From: Chloroflexota bacterium
GTDB taxonomy: Bacteria > Chloroflexota > FW602-bin22 > JACPRP01
Assembly (NCBI GenBank): GCA_016210495.1
Contig: JACQUC010000186.1
Location: 43,278-107,277 of the forward strand
DNA: 64,000 nt
Direction of reading: 5' to 3'
Shown one piece after another: positions 34,570 to 43,904 of the stretch. The notes under the pieces are model-generated. The model ran no database searches, had not been told where the DNA came from, and was given only the letters and a program-made list of their open reading frames with translations. A program made the translations under genes and the position numbers. Numbering within the stretch: the first letter of the stretch is position 1; every line of letters begins with the position of its first letter.

Positions 34570-36663
34570 ATGTTTAGAGTCGGCAACGACGTTGGTGGCA
34601 CGTTTACGGACACCATATTTCTCGACGAGCGCGATGGCAGCTTGACCGTCGGGAAGGTACTTACGACTCCGGAGGACCCGTCGAAAGGAGTACTGGATGG
34701 CATTCTCGGCCTTGGCCAGCAGCTCGGCCAACGGCCAAACGATATCAGAAACCTCATTCACGGCACGACGCTCGTCGCCAATGCTCTGATAGAGCGAAGG
34801 GGCGCGAAAACGGGGATGATCACAACGCGAGGATTTCGCGACATCATCGAGGGTCGCACGGAAAAGCGTTACGATCTATACGACATTTTCATCGTCTTAC
34901 CGGAACCATTGGTACCACGGTACCTCCGACTGGAGGTCACCGAGCGAATCGACGAAACTGGTGCAGAGAGAGCCCCTCTGGACGAGCAAGAAGCGAGGAC
35001 TGTTGTGAACCGGCTCATCCGACATGGCGTGGAAGCGGTCGCGATCTGCTTCTTGCATTCTTATCAGAATCCGAGCCATGAGCGAGCGGTTGCGGATATC
35101 ATCTCCGGACTTGCCCCCACTATGCCTGTTTCTGTGTCCTCGCGGGTGGTGGCCAAAATCCGTGAGTACCCGCGCTTTTCGACCACGGTCGCCAACGCCT
35201 ACACCCAGCCGCTGATGTCTAGATACGTGACCACGCTCGAGCGCAAGCTGCAAGAAGTTGGTTATGAGGGCACCGTGCACGTTATGCTCTCCGGCGGGGG
35301 CATCACCACCAGCGACGTGGCTCAAGAGTTTCCGATTAGAGTCGCGGAATCTGGCCCGGCTGCCGGCGCCATAGCGGCTTCCTTCTATGCCCGGTTGCTG
35401 GACCTGCGGCGCGTTCTGTCGTTCGACATGGGTGGCACCACAGCAAAGATATGCTTCGTAGAAGATGGCAAACCCATGATCGCTTCCAACTTTGAAGTGG
35501 CACGAATCCATCGCTTCAAGAAGGGCAGTGGCCTTCCCATCAACCTGCCAGCCGTCGACATGATCGAGATCGGCGCTGGGGGTGGCAGCATCGCCAGGGT
35601 CGACCAAATGGGGCTGCTGAAGGTCGGCCCTGAGAGTGCAGGTGCTCAGCCAGGCCCAGCATGCTACGGGCGTGGAGGCTGGAGGCCAACAGTCACCGAC
35701 GCAGACCTGCTCCTGGGCTACCTCGATCCCGACTACTTCAATGGGGGCAAAATGCAGCTTGTTGTGAATGATGCCGAAAACGCCGTTGACGGGCACGTCG
35801 CCAAGCCTCTCGGGTTGGACAGAGCACGCGCCGCGTGGGGCATTCACCAGGTCGTAAACGAAAACATGGTCAATGCCGCCAGGACTTACGCGGCCGAAAG
35901 GGGCAAAGACGTTAGGAGCTATGCCCTTGTCGCCTTTGGCGGTGCTGGCCCCCTCCACGCCTGTGCAATCGCCGGAAGACTGGGTATCGATAAGGTGGTA
36001 GTTCCCCTAGGCGCTGGTGTCCTTTCAGCCCTCGGCTTCCTCGCCGCGCCGTTCGCCTTCGATGTGGTGCGCACGTACATGTCTGCCCTTGACCGACTCA
36101 GCCTCGCGGAACTCAATCGCCTCCTCTCAGAAATGGAAAGCGAAGTCGTCGGCCTGATGTTGAAAGCTGGGATGTCCGAAAGCGACATCACGTTGGCTCG
36201 CACCTGTGAAATGCGCCACCTTGGCCAGGGCCACGAAATCGAGACGACTATCCCGCCCGGCGTTCTTGACGAAGGGGACCGGGCCAAAATCAGAGCCGCC
36301 TTCGATGAACAGTATGAGAGATTGTACCTGCGAACCTATCCCAGCTACGGAGTGGAATGCCTCAACTGGAGGGTTAGGGCGAGCGCGCCAGCACCTCAGC
36401 TTAAGCTCAGACAGTGTCCCAGACGTGCGAGCAGATGTCTTGAAAGGGCCCAAAAACCGTCGAGACGGGCCTATTTCCCGGAGCTTGGGGGGTTCGTTCC
36501 TTGCGAGGTGTACGATCGCTACAGCCTTTTCGGGGGTGCCCGTTTCTCGGGACCAGCCATAATCGAGGAGAGGGAGTCCACAGTGATTGTGAACCCGGGA
36601 GCGACAATCGAGGTCGACGACTACCTGAATCTAATCGTAAGAATGCGAGGCGGTCAGGAATGA
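34570..36663 (+). CDS. hyuA: HyuA-type hydantoinase/oxoprolinase subunit
   Basis: 697 residues, full length. It opens with the ATPase-fold signature NDVGGTFTDTIF, followed by HGTTLVANALIERRGAKTG, and later has a second phosphate-binding SFDMGGTTAKICF and the GAGGGSIARVD turn, ending in the typical C-terminal beta domain. HyuA with HyuB makes ATP-dependent N-methylhydantoinase, 5-oxoprolinase or the related acetone/acetophenone carboxylase; the exact substrate cannot be read. The stop overlaps the HyuB start (ATGA), so the two are coupled. The start is ATG 34570, with only a weak ribosome site. Confidence 0.93.
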   Translation: MFRVGNDVGGTFTDTIFLDERDGSLTVGKVLTTPEDPSKGVLDGILGLGQQLGQRPNDIRNLIHGTTLVANALIERRGAKTGMITTRGFRDIIEGRTEKRYDLYDIFIVLPEPLVPRYLRLEVTERIDETGAERAPLDEQEARTVVNRLIRHGVEAVAICFLHSYQNPSHERAVADIISGLAPTMPVSVSSRVVAKIREYPRFSTTVANAYTQPLMSRYVTTLERKLQEVGYEGTVHVMLSGGGITTSDVAQEFPIRVAESGPAAGAIAASFYARLLDLRRVLSFDMGGTTAKICFVEDGKPMIASNFEVARIHRFKKGSGLPINLPAVDMIEIGAGGGSIARVDQMGLLKVGPESAGAQPGPACYGRGGWRPTVTDADLLLGYLDPDYFNGGKMQLVVNDAENAVDGHVAKPLGLDRARAAWGIHQVVNENMVNAARTYAAERGKDVRSYALVAFGGAGPLHACAIAGRLGIDKVVVPLGAGVLSALGFLAAPFAFDVVRTYMSALDRLSLAELNRLLSEMESEVVGLMLKAGMSESDITLARTCEMRHLGQGHEIETTIPPGVLDEGDRAKIRAAFDEQYERLYLRTYPSYGVECLNWRVRASAPAPQLKLRQCPRRASRCLERAQKPSRRAYFPELGGFVPCEVYDRYSLFGGARFSGPAIIEERESTVIVNPGATIEVDDYLNLIVRMRGGQE

Positions 36664-38375
36664 GCAGTGACTTCGACCCGATTCTCCTTGAGGTTCTGTG
36701 GAACCGACTGCTGGCCATCGCCGAGGAGCAAGCTCAAGCTTTGTTCCATTCCGCCTTTAACACCGCCGTCGGCGAGGCTGAGGATTTCGCCAGCACAATC
36801 TTGGACGTCGAGGGCAACCTCCTTGCACAATCTGTCAGCACTGGCACTCTATCGATGCTGACGGGAATGGCCAAGAGCGCGAAGCACGTTCTCAAACAGT
36901 TCCCGACCAGCGAACTCGCCCCCGGTGACGCCATCATCTGCAACGACCCGTGGATTATGTCCGGTCACAAATTCGATGTCACTATGATTTCGCCCGTTTT
37001 CAACGGTAGCCGGCTCGTCGCCTTCACGGCCACGAGCATCCACGTTACCGACATAGGAGGTATTGGCTTCTCGGCCTCTTCCAAGGACACCTACTACGAA
37101 GGGCTGACGATCCCTCCTCTGAAGTTTATGGAGAGGGGAAAGCCCAACAGCAGTATTGTCGAACTCATCCGGCACAACGTGCGGTTCGCAGATCAAGTGA
37201 TCGGCGATCTTCTGGCTCAAACCTCTGCAAATGAGGTAGGCGCCCTGAAGATACTGGAGTTTATCCGCGAGTATTCGTTGTCCGATCTCAGGGGCATTGC
37301 TCGCGAGGTAATCTCTCTCTCCGAGAAGGCGGTCAGGAATGCGATTTCGCGTCTTCCAGCAGGCACCTATGCGCAAGAGGTCTACATGGATGGATTTGAA
37401 GAACCCTTGCGTATAGCCGTTGCTCTTTCGGTGGACGGTAGCGAAATCATCGCCGACTTCGCCGGTACTGCTAAACAGGTTCCCTACGGAATCAACTGCC
37501 CGCTCAACGTTTCCTACGGCTACACCGCTCACGCGATTAAGAGCGCTATGGTTCCTGAGGTTCCAAACAACGAAGGGTTCTTTCGCCCGATCAAGGTTTG
37601 TGCCCCAGCGGGCTCCCTGCTGAACCCTTTGCATCCGGCGCCGGTGATGGCCAGACATCTGCTCTACACGTTCGTCTCGGCGGCTGTTTTTGGCGCCCTC
37701 GCCAAGGTGATACCTGACCGGGTGATAGCCGAGTCCGGCAACTACGTGCTTCCCTCAATAATGGGGACAGATGATCGCGGCCAGCCGTTTGCCTACTGGT
37801 TCGCCACGAGATGTGGCATGGGAGCCCGACCGGGGCTGGACGGATACTCTGGAACAAACTACCCGGCAAGCGTGGGAACGGTGCCCATCGAGATTGTGGA
37901 AAAGGTCTCGCCCGTGTTCGTGCTCTGCAAGGGCTTTGTGCCTGATTCCGGGGGGCCTGGGAAGCACAGGGGCGGGTGTGATCAGGAGATCACATTTCGA
38001 GTTAGAAGCGACCAACCCATCGTCTTCTCGGCAATGTTCGAACGAACGCGATTTCCAGCGCAAGGCTACCTCGGAGGTAGGGAGGGAGGCCCAAGCAAGG
38101 TCTTGGTCAACGGTTTGCCCGTCGCATCTAAGGGGTCTGTGACACTCCAGCCCGGCGACAGAGTCACCGCTTCGGGAGGCGGTGGTGGTGGTTTCTATCC
38201 ACCGGAGGAAAGGGACCCTCGCGATGTTTTGCTCGACGTAGAGTGCGGTCTTGTTTCCACGGTCAACGCGGCCAAGCGCTATCGCGTTTCGATCAGCGGC
38301 AACGACGACGACGGGTTCACAGTCGACTGGGATAAGACAGAAAAGCTGCGCAATCGGCCGGGGAGAACAGCATAA
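36660..38375 (+). CDS. hyuB: HyuB-type hydantoinase/oxoprolinase subunit
   Basis: 571 residues from ATG 36660. It has EDFASTILDVEGNLLAQS, PGDAIICNDPWIMSGH and TSIHVTDIGG with the metal-binding His and Asp, and the late GGCDQEITF and GDRVTASGGGGGG-x-YPP of the family. A longer in-frame extension overlaps HyuA and is rejected; the ATGA overlap and match to family N-termini (DPILLEVLWNRL) fix the start. Works with HyuA on hydantoin- or oxoproline-like rings. An EamA transporter follows 103 bp later, perhaps to move substrate or product. Confidence 0.93.
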   Translation: MSSDFDPILLEVLWNRLLAIAEEQAQALFHSAFNTAVGEAEDFASTILDVEGNLLAQSVSTGTLSMLTGMAKSAKHVLKQFPTSELAPGDAIICNDPWIMSGHKFDVTMISPVFNGSRLVAFTATSIHVTDIGGIGFSASSKDTYYEGLTIPPLKFMERGKPNSSIVELIRHNVRFADQVIGDLLAQTSANEVGALKILEFIREYSLSDLRGIAREVISLSEKAVRNAISRLPAGTYAQEVYMDGFEEPLRIAVALSVDGSEIIADFAGTAKQVPYGINCPLNVSYGYTAHAIKSAMVPEVPNNEGFFRPIKVCAPAGSLLNPLHPAPVMARHLLYTFVSAAVFGALAKVIPDRVIAESGNYVLPSIMGTDDRGQPFAYWFATRCGMGARPGLDGYSGTNYPASVGTVPIEIVEKVSPVFVLCKGFVPDSGGPGKHRGGCDQEITFRVRSDQPIVFSAMFERTRFPAQGYLGGREGGPSKVLVNGLPVASKGSVTLQPGDRVTASGGGGGGFYPPEERDPRDVLLDVECGLVSTVNAAKRYRVSISGNDDDGFTVDWDKTEKLRNRPGRTA

Positions 38376-38478
38376 TGGAAATTGGCTGCCGTAGGGCGGA
38401 AGGTGGCAAGCTGTCGGCATGCACGATATCGCTTCTGACGCTGCCGTCCCTGAATCCCTGAATTGAGGTAATTGACAC

Positions 38479-39405
38479 TTGCTGGGAACGCTACTCGCGG
38501 TAGGGTCTGCCGCGGTCTTCGGCGTCAATTCTACCGTTATCCGTCGCGGGGTCCTGCGAGCTAGCCCCAGCTTCATCGCCACAATTTCCATATTGATTGG
38601 CCCAGTCTATTTCTTGCTGGTCTCCATGGCAAGTGGCGAGATCCTCAAGCTGGCAGGGTTCACCTGGCAGGCGTATGTCTTTTTTGCCGTTGCTGGTGTG
38701 ATTCACTTCGCGCTAGGCCGGACCTTTGGCTACAGAGCCATCCAACACCTCGGATCCACGCGTGCTAGCGTTATGGCCGGCTTGAGCGATGTCGTCGGAG
38801 TAGTCCTGGCAATCACTGTGCTGCAAGAAGTACTGACTCCGGTTATGGCTCTGGGCATCTGCTTCTCTTTGTCCGGACCTACATTGATCGCACTCAAAGC
38901 CAATTCCTCGGCCAACCAGATCCAGCCAGAGCTGAATTCCATCGAAAAAAGCGCCAACGGCAACGCAGTGCACATCGGACTATTGTACGGTGTCGGCTCC
39001 GCCATTTTTTGGGGAAGCAGCGCGATCTTCATCAAATTCGGCCTCGCCAGTGGCGGCTCGTCTATCGCTGGCCTCTTGATTTCATATGCTGCTGCGGCAC
39101 TGGCCGTACTACCTTCCTTGCGCGATCGCGAGATTAAGTCCGCCATACTTGCTCCAGAGAGGAACTCGGTGCAGCTCGCCGTGATGAGCGGTCTAACCAG
39201 TTGCACTGCCCAAATGTTGCGCTTTCTCGCCCTGGCGCAGGGCTCAGTCATTGTCGTCAGCGTCGTGGGAAGGTCCAGCCCAATCTGGGTTCTGATTTTT
39301 GGGTTCATCTTCAACCGAAAATATGAGACCTTCAGCCGTTGGGTTATTCTTGGCAACACGTTGCTGTTGATTGGCACTGTGCTGATCGCCACGCAGTGGC
39401 GGTAA
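38479..39405 (+). CDS. EamA/DMT-family transporter
   Basis: 308 residues with about ten membrane spans arranged as two EamA repeats (GTLLAVGSAAVFGVNSTVI near the start and LLYGVGSAIFWGSSAIFIK at about residue 180). A charged, Gln/Asn-rich loop separates the halves. Family members export or import amino acids, nucleotide derivatives and other metabolites. TTG start after TGAGGTAAT. It follows HyuB in the same direction and probably belongs to that transcript. Confidence 0.88.
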   Translation: MLGTLLAVGSAAVFGVNSTVIRRGVLRASPSFIATISILIGPVYFLLVSMASGEILKLAGFTWQAYVFFAVAGVIHFALGRTFGYRAIQHLGSTRASVMAGLSDVVGVVLAITVLQEVLTPVMALGICFSLSGPTLIALKANSSANQIQPELNSIEKSANGNAVHIGLLYGVGSAIFWGSSAIFIKFGLASGGSSIAGLLISYAAAALAVLPSLRDREIKSAILAPERNSVQLAVMSGLTSCTAQMLRFLALAQGSVIVVSVVGRSSPIWVLIFGFIFNRKYETFSRWVILGNTLLLIGTVLIATQWR

Positions 39406-39425
39406 GAGCAGCGGTATCGATATTC

Positions 39426-39454
39426 TTGACGCCGTCGTCGGTCGCCAGTATACT
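39426..39454 (+). promoter_or_regulatory. Sigma70-type promoter for the second UbiD gene
   Basis: TTGACG, 17-bp spacer, TATACT. The leader to ATG 39628 is about 167 bp. Confidence 0.55.
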
Positions 39455-39627
39455 GGCTTTGTACCGGCGCCTATCGACCGTTTTTGGCGTGCCTGAGTCC
39501 GCCGTCTTCCCGGCGGGACCCTTTTCGACCGAAGCTGTGGGCAAGTGCTCCGAGTGCCATAAGGCTCAGGTTCGTGCTGGCCCACGCAAACTTGTGACTT
39601 CCACCAAAGGAGGGAACTGAAGCAACC

Positions 39628-41007
39628 ATGGCTAAAGACCTGAGCGCCTTCATCAACCAACTGAGGGAGTTGCATCCCGACGAACTGATCGACATCAAGC
39701 GCACGGTTGAGCCCCAGAACTATGACGTCACGGCGATCCTAGAGCATCTCACTCGCGCGGATCGGTTCCCTCTTGTGCAATTCAACTCGACCGTGAATCT
39801 CCGTGGTGAGGTCTCGGAGTTCTCCATCGTGTCCAACGTGTTTGCATCCCGCGAGCGTTGCGCCGACGCACTTGGATTCCCACGAGACGAATGCAAGATG
39901 CCGCTCAGTTTGGAGTATGCTCGTCGGGAGCTGCAATCGGTGCAGGCTCTTTCTGTGCCCAAGGGCGATGCTCCGGTCAAGCAAATCATCGCAACCGGCG
40001 ATCAAGTGGATCTACGGAAGCTCCCCATTGTTCGCCACTTTGAAATGGATATCGGGCCGTTCCTCACGATGGCCTGTGTGATGCGCGACCCCGACGAGGG
40101 TTTTTACGACGTCACGTTCGTCAAGACGCTATATCGGGGGCCTCGAAAGCTAGGGACGGCGATCCATTCTCCACACTTCGACCGCATCCTAGACAAATAC
40201 GAGCGGCGCGGCCAGCCGGCACCCATAATAAACGTGCTCGGGCACCACCCGGCGTTCTTCCTTGGCTGCTTGAGCCTCGCTCCTTGGGGCAGCAACGACT
40301 ACGATAGCATCGGGGCTTTTTTAGGAGAGCCGCTGAGGCTCACTGGTTCCGAAACGTGGGGTGACGATTTCTTGGTACCAGCCGATGCCGAAATAGTCGT
40401 TGAGGGAGAGATAGCGCCGGGTGTGCGCGAGATACTCAATCCTTTCGGTGAGGTCACGCGCCACTATCAAGCTCAGTGCCTGCGGCCAGTCACCAACGTG
40501 ACCGCGCTAACTTACCGCCAGAACGCCAAGCTCGAAGATATCTTTTCGGGCCACCGTGGCCATTGGAACCTGGGAGGCCTACCAAAAGAGGGCAGCATCT
40601 ACAATGCCATCGACAGAAAATTCGGCGGTATCAAAGCTGTACATATGCCCCATTCAGGCTGCGGGCGATTCGCTTGCTATATCTCCATACAGAAGAAGCG
40701 AGAGGGACAGGCCAAGATCATCGCAATGGAAGCATTGACGCACACTCCCTTGCTCCAGTGGGTTGTCGTCGTGGATGAGGATATCGACGTGTTCAACGAG
40801 TCTGATGTAGTGTGGGCAATCCTAACCTGCACGAACCCGAAAAGAGACGTCAATTTTGTTGAAAACGCCTTCAATTTCTTCACGACGGCAATGGGTCACG
40901 GCAAGATGATAATCGACGCAACCCGCCCGCTGGATATCGCCTTCCCAGCAGGCATTAAGGTGCCCGACGATGCGATGGCCAGAATCAAACTGGAGGAGTG
41001 GCTCTGA
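39628..41007 (+). CDS. UbiD-family decarboxylase, diverged second copy
   Basis: 459 residues with the family domain order: opening ELRELHPDELIDIKRTVEP, then IFSGHRGHWN-type C-terminal region and the closing VDEDIDVFNESDVVWAI. Compared with the copy at 29723 several signature positions differ: the prFMN/metal strand reads FVKTLYRGPRKLGTAI rather than YRIQRHDRN, and GPFGEY is replaced by NPFGEVTRHYQ, although the Glu is kept. It may use a different substrate or cofactor state. ATG 39628 with AAAGGAGGG upstream. A 51-residue zinc-ribbon gene begins 1 bp after the stop, as in multi-subunit non-oxidative decarboxylases. Confidence 0.9.
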   Translation: MAKDLSAFINQLRELHPDELIDIKRTVEPQNYDVTAILEHLTRADRFPLVQFNSTVNLRGEVSEFSIVSNVFASRERCADALGFPRDECKMPLSLEYARRELQSVQALSVPKGDAPVKQIIATGDQVDLRKLPIVRHFEMDIGPFLTMACVMRDPDEGFYDVTFVKTLYRGPRKLGTAIHSPHFDRILDKYERRGQPAPIINVLGHHPAFFLGCLSLAPWGSNDYDSIGAFLGEPLRLTGSETWGDDFLVPADAEIVVEGEIAPGVREILNPFGEVTRHYQAQCLRPVTNVTALTYRQNAKLEDIFSGHRGHWNLGGLPKEGSIYNAIDRKFGGIKAVHMPHSGCGRFACYISIQKKREGQAKIIAMEALTHTPLLQWVVVVDEDIDVFNESDVVWAILTCTNPKRDVNFVENAFNFFTTAMGHGKMIIDATRPLDIAFPAGIKVPDDAMARIKLEEWL

Positions 41008-41008
41008 T

Positions 41009-41164
41009 ATGGAAAGAATCTTCTGGGTCAAGTGCCCTGGCTGCGGCGGCAGATTCTACTGCGATTACGGTCTGAGGTTTCAGCAGGTTAAGCTCGTTTG
41101 CCCGTTTTGCGAGCGGCAGTTTGGCGTAGCAGAGAGCCCCGAAATAGACGACAGGTGGTTCTAG
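41009..41164 (+). CDS. 51-residue zinc-ribbon protein, probable partner of UbiD
   Basis: The sequence has two Cys pairs, KCPGCGGRFYC and VCPFCERQFG, spaced for one zinc. ATG 41009 starts 1 bp after the UbiD stop with CTGGAGGAG upstream, so it is translated with it. Small Cys-rich proteins such as VdcD/BsdD accompany UbiD-like hydroxyarylic acid decarboxylases, which supports a subunit role; the sequence similarity itself is weak. Its stop codon overlaps the stop of the convergent gene on the - strand within one CTAG (41161-41164). Confidence 0.75.
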   Translation: MERIFWVKCPGCGGRFYCDYGLRFQQVKLVCPFCERQFGVAESPEIDDRWF

Positions 41165-41694
41165 TAATCAGGCTTGATCTCCCTAAAGGCCTTGTGATAC
41201 CTTGCCGGCAAGCTCTGATAAAGGCGCGTGCCGTGCCACGAGTACTTCTCTCTCTCATCCGTGACGTCGGTGATTATCTGGCCAGGAACGCCGACCACCA
41301 TCTTTCGGGCAGGGATGTTCGTGTCCGAAAGGATGAGGCAGCCTGATCCGATGATGCACCCTTCGCCTATCTGCGCCCGGTCCTGTATAATCGCACCCAT
41401 GCCGACCAGTACGTGGCTCCCCAATGTGGCTTCGTGGACGATCGCCCCGTGACCCACGTGACATTCGGGCCCGAGCGAGACCACTGCATCTGGGCCGGCA
41501 TGCAGAATGCAGTTCTCCTGCACATTCGATCCGTCGCCAACGCGAACTGCGCCCCAATCGCCTCTTAGCACCGCTCCCGGGGCGATGTAGCAGTTCTCAC
41601 CGATTATCACGTCGCCAATTACCACCGCTTCAGGATGGACAAAAGCGCTTGCGGATATGGTGGGCCTCTTTTCCTCGAACTCGTATATCGGCAT
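41161..41694 (-). CDS. Gamma-carbonic anhydrase-like / hexapeptide acyltransferase-fold protein
   Basis: 177 residues made of a left-handed beta helix with hexapeptide repeats (FVHPEAVVIGDVIIGENCYI onward). It has the metal-type His residues in NCILHAG, CHVGHGAIVHEA and the closing GVPGQI helix lead. This is the CaiE/PaaY/YrdA group, related to gamma carbonic anhydrases; some members are thioesterases in aromatic degradation. ATG 41694 is chosen because GGAGGG lies 4-5 bp upstream. Convergent and stop-overlapping with the zinc-ribbon gene. Carbonic anhydrase beside a carboxylase/decarboxylase could handle CO2 or bicarbonate (inference). Confidence 0.9.
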   Translation of the reverse strand: MPIYEFEEKRPTISASAFVHPEAVVIGDVIIGENCYIAPGAVLRGDWGAVRVGDGSNVQENCILHAGPDAVVSLGPECHVGHGAIVHEATLGSHVLVGMGAIIQDRAQIGEGCIIGSGCLILSDTNIPARKMVVGVPGQIITDVTDEREKYSWHGTRLYQSLPARYHKAFREIKPDY

Positions 41695-41855
41695 TGCACC
41701 CTCCACCTTCAAGTTCTGCTGACCATTGTAACACGATTGTCAACCGCAGCCTAGGGGGACGGCTCTGTTGCCGGAGGCTTCGTCTCAAAGAGTTTTCGGC
41801 CTGCACGGGGCTTGGGCCTAACTTTGAAAAGCTTCTGGAATGACAGCAAAGATGG

Positions 41856-41884
41856 TTGCTCTTGGCAAGTCAATGTGCTAGAAT
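41856..41884 (+). promoter_or_regulatory. Possible promoter for the envelope operon
   Basis: TTGCTC and TAGAAT with 17 bp between, about 40 bp before ATG 41925. Confidence 0.4.
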
Positions 41885-41924
41885 AACTGCGCTTGAGGCA
41901 GCCAGCCTAGGAGTGGGAGGGGCT

Positions 41925-42689
41925 ATGAGGTGGGAATACCAGGCGCTGGATACGATGGACCGATGGAGACCGTTCGGCCTCGTGATCGGAGCCCTGGTGA
42001 CAGGGCTGTTCCTGGGACTTATCGTTGGATTGCAATCTTGCGCTCCTTCGGGCCTTTTGACCGGCGGCAAAGAGGAAAACTACTTGGTCTTGGCCAGTAG
42101 CTTGTACAGCCAAGGGGAGAGTCTTGAGGCCATGAAGGTGTACTTGCACTCCCTGGGCTCCAGGGAGCCTTCGTCCCTCATCCTGGAGCTTGCAGACAAA
42201 TACGACAAATCGGGTGATCGGAAGAAGCAACTGCAGGCCAAAGACATGAGGCAGTTAGGCGATGCTCTCCGTAAAGGCGTCGATTCCTACACGCCTCGTG
42301 TAGCCGCGACCACCGTTGCTCCTTCGCAGACATTGGCGACCCCTGTGCCCGGCTCGTCTCCGGCGGGCGCCGTAACGTCTCCTGCGCCTTCTGCGCAACC
42401 CGCTGCTCCAGCATCCGTGCCGACGCCCAGCGTACCGGCGCGACCAACCCAGGTCGCCATCCCAAGCAAAGGCACCGTGCGGCCGGCGAGCGGAGGTGGC
42501 GCCATCCTACGTAGCCAACCAAGCACCAAGTCCGAATGGACGGGCAGTCTACCCAACGGCGTCGATGTTGACATAGTCAGAATTGTAGAGGGCGAGGCCG
42601 TCGACCCGGCCGAACCGCGCTGGTACTACGTTAGATATCTGAATCTGTCTGGTTACGTATACTTCAAGCTGGTGGTGCCAAAGGAATAG
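41925..42689 (+). CDS. Membrane-anchored protein with SH3b-like C-terminal domain
   Basis: 254 residues. One membrane span (FGLVIGALVTGLFLGLIVGL) is followed by an external helical domain starting KEENYLVLASSLYSQGESLEAM, a Pro/Ala/Thr/Ser-rich linker (~125-180), and a final ~70 residues resembling an SH3b domain (GAILRSQPSTKSEWTGSLPNG, then WYYVRYLNLSGYVYFK). SH3b domains bind peptidoglycan or wall polymers. The region after the membrane span is homologous to that of the next gene product, so the two arose by duplication. GTGGGAGGGG precedes ATG 41925. First gene of a three-gene operon. Confidence 0.7.
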   Translation: MRWEYQALDTMDRWRPFGLVIGALVTGLFLGLIVGLQSCAPSGLLTGGKEENYLVLASSLYSQGESLEAMKVYLHSLGSREPSSLILELADKYDKSGDRKKQLQAKDMRQLGDALRKGVDSYTPRVAATTVAPSQTLATPVPGSSPAGAVTSPAPSAQPAAPASVPTPSVPARPTQVAIPSKGTVRPASGGGAILRSQPSTKSEWTGSLPNGVDVDIVRIVEGEAVDPAEPRWYYVRYLNLSGYVYFKLVVPKE

Positions 42690-42695
42690 GCGTTG

Positions 42696-43904
42696 ATGGC
42701 TAGACGAACGAATATCGGGCTCTCCGAACCTAGCAGACCAGTCCTGGGGTTGTTCGCAATCGCGGTGGTCGGATTTGTCGTCGGCTTTCTCTTCGGTGGG
42801 GCATGGTCAAGGGTTGGTCAACAAGGGATCAAGGAGGATGACTACTTCGTGATGGTCAGCGCCCTCTTTGAGCGCGAGCGCAGTTTGGCAAACGCCCAGG
42901 ATAGGCTCGCGGTGCTGGGCCGGTCAGACATCGCACGAGCGACTCTCTCACTGTCTGAGACATATCCGCGGAGCCACCCTGAAGCGCAAGTAGAGGCACG
43001 TTCGCTGCGCCAGTTGGCAAACGCCTTGAACGGTGTGGCGGCAACCGGAACTGACGGGCGTGCGACGTCGGGTTCGCCTACTGATAGTGGTTCCAACGGC
43101 ATTTGGTTCTGGCTGGGTGTAGCTCTCGTTCTTATTTGCCTGTTGGGCTTTGGTGGGCCTCTGATCCTCAGGTTTGCCGCTGCCAGCCGGGGACGGTTGA
43201 CAGCGCGAGGTCTTGGCGGTACAGGTTCGTCGCGTGTTTCTCGCGTGCGCAGGGAGACGGCGCGGCCAATCCCGTTCACGCGGCGTACGCCTGGCCGTGT
43301 TCTGTCGAGCGAAGTTCGGTCCGACGGTGCGAATCAGCAGCCCAGCGATGGCATTGACTCCACGGTTGGGCTTAAGCGTGGCATCGCGCTTGGCCTCCAG
43401 TTCGAGTCGCGCTACCAGTTCGGTGAGGAGCCCTACGACGAGGTCCATCCCATCGTGGATGGCTACACGGGCGATCTGATCGGCGCGTGCGGCACAAGCG
43501 CAGTCTTGAAGCTAAACGACACTCCGCATCCCCGCTATTTTGCCTTCTCCGTCTGGGCACACGATTACGTGAGCGACGAGCCTCTCAAGAACGTGGTGAT
43601 CGTAAGCAGATGGGCACAGGCGAACGCCCCTCCGGAATTGGTATCCTGGGCCGGCAACGGAGTAATCGATCAGGTTCTTCCAGTGGGTCAGGGCCTTCAG
43701 TTCACTTTGGAGACCTATGCTTTGCGCGTCGAGGTAATGGTCGATAGCTTTCGCTTTGGCACGGACGCCGAGAGCCCCCGCGACAGTTATTTCACCAATC
43801 TTGTGATCAGCTTTCATGTAAGCATAAAGCGAAACCGGCAGCCGCCTCCCCTCTCCGACCAAGAGCCTTCCTTCTCCTCTGGCTCGTCTGACAGGATGGG
43901 ATGA
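42696..43904 (+). CDS. Two-span membrane protein, paralogous N-terminus to the upstream gene
   Basis: 402 residues, function unknown. Span 1 is FAIAVVGFVVGFLFGG. The following external domain KEDDYFVMVSALFERERSLANAQ, then SLRQLANAL, aligns with that of the preceding protein. Span 2 is WFWLGVALVLICLLGF. The rest is a basic linker and a ~180-residue beta-rich domain (YDEVHPIVDGYTGDLIGACG, then FAFSVWAHDYVSDE) that I do not recognise. ATG 42696 is preferred to the TTG 3 bp earlier. Its stop overlaps the start of the glycoside hydrolase gene (ATGATGA), so the three genes are tightly linked and may form one envelope complex. Confidence 0.7.
   Translation: MARRTNIGLSEPSRPVLGLFAIAVVGFVVGFLFGGAWSRVGQQGIKEDDYFVMVSALFERERSLANAQDRLAVLGRSDIARATLSLSETYPRSHPEAQVEARSLRQLANALNGVAATGTDGRATSGSPTDSGSNGIWFWLGVALVLICLLGFGGPLILRFAAASRGRLTARGLGGTGSSRVSRVRRETARPIPFTRRTPGRVLSSEVRSDGANQQPSDGIDSTVGLKRGIALGLQFESRYQFGEEPYDEVHPIVDGYTGDLIGACGTSAVLKLNDTPHPRYFAFSVWAHDYVSDEPLKNVVIVSRWAQANAPPELVSWAGNGVIDQVLPVGQGLQFTLETYALRVEVMVDSFRFGTDAESPRDSYFTNLVISFHVSIKRNRQPPPLSDQEPSFSSGSSDRMG

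Noticed and set aside
34897..35958. 353-codon - strand frame over hyuA
   Set aside because: Antisense shadow of a conserved gene in high-GC DNA.
39339..39620. Frame on + strand with a CSECHK motif resembling a haem-binding CxxCH
   Set aside because: It overlaps the end of the transporter gene and contains the promoter and leader of the UbiD gene. It has no signal peptide or cytochrome fold and no ribosome site, so the motif is probably chance.
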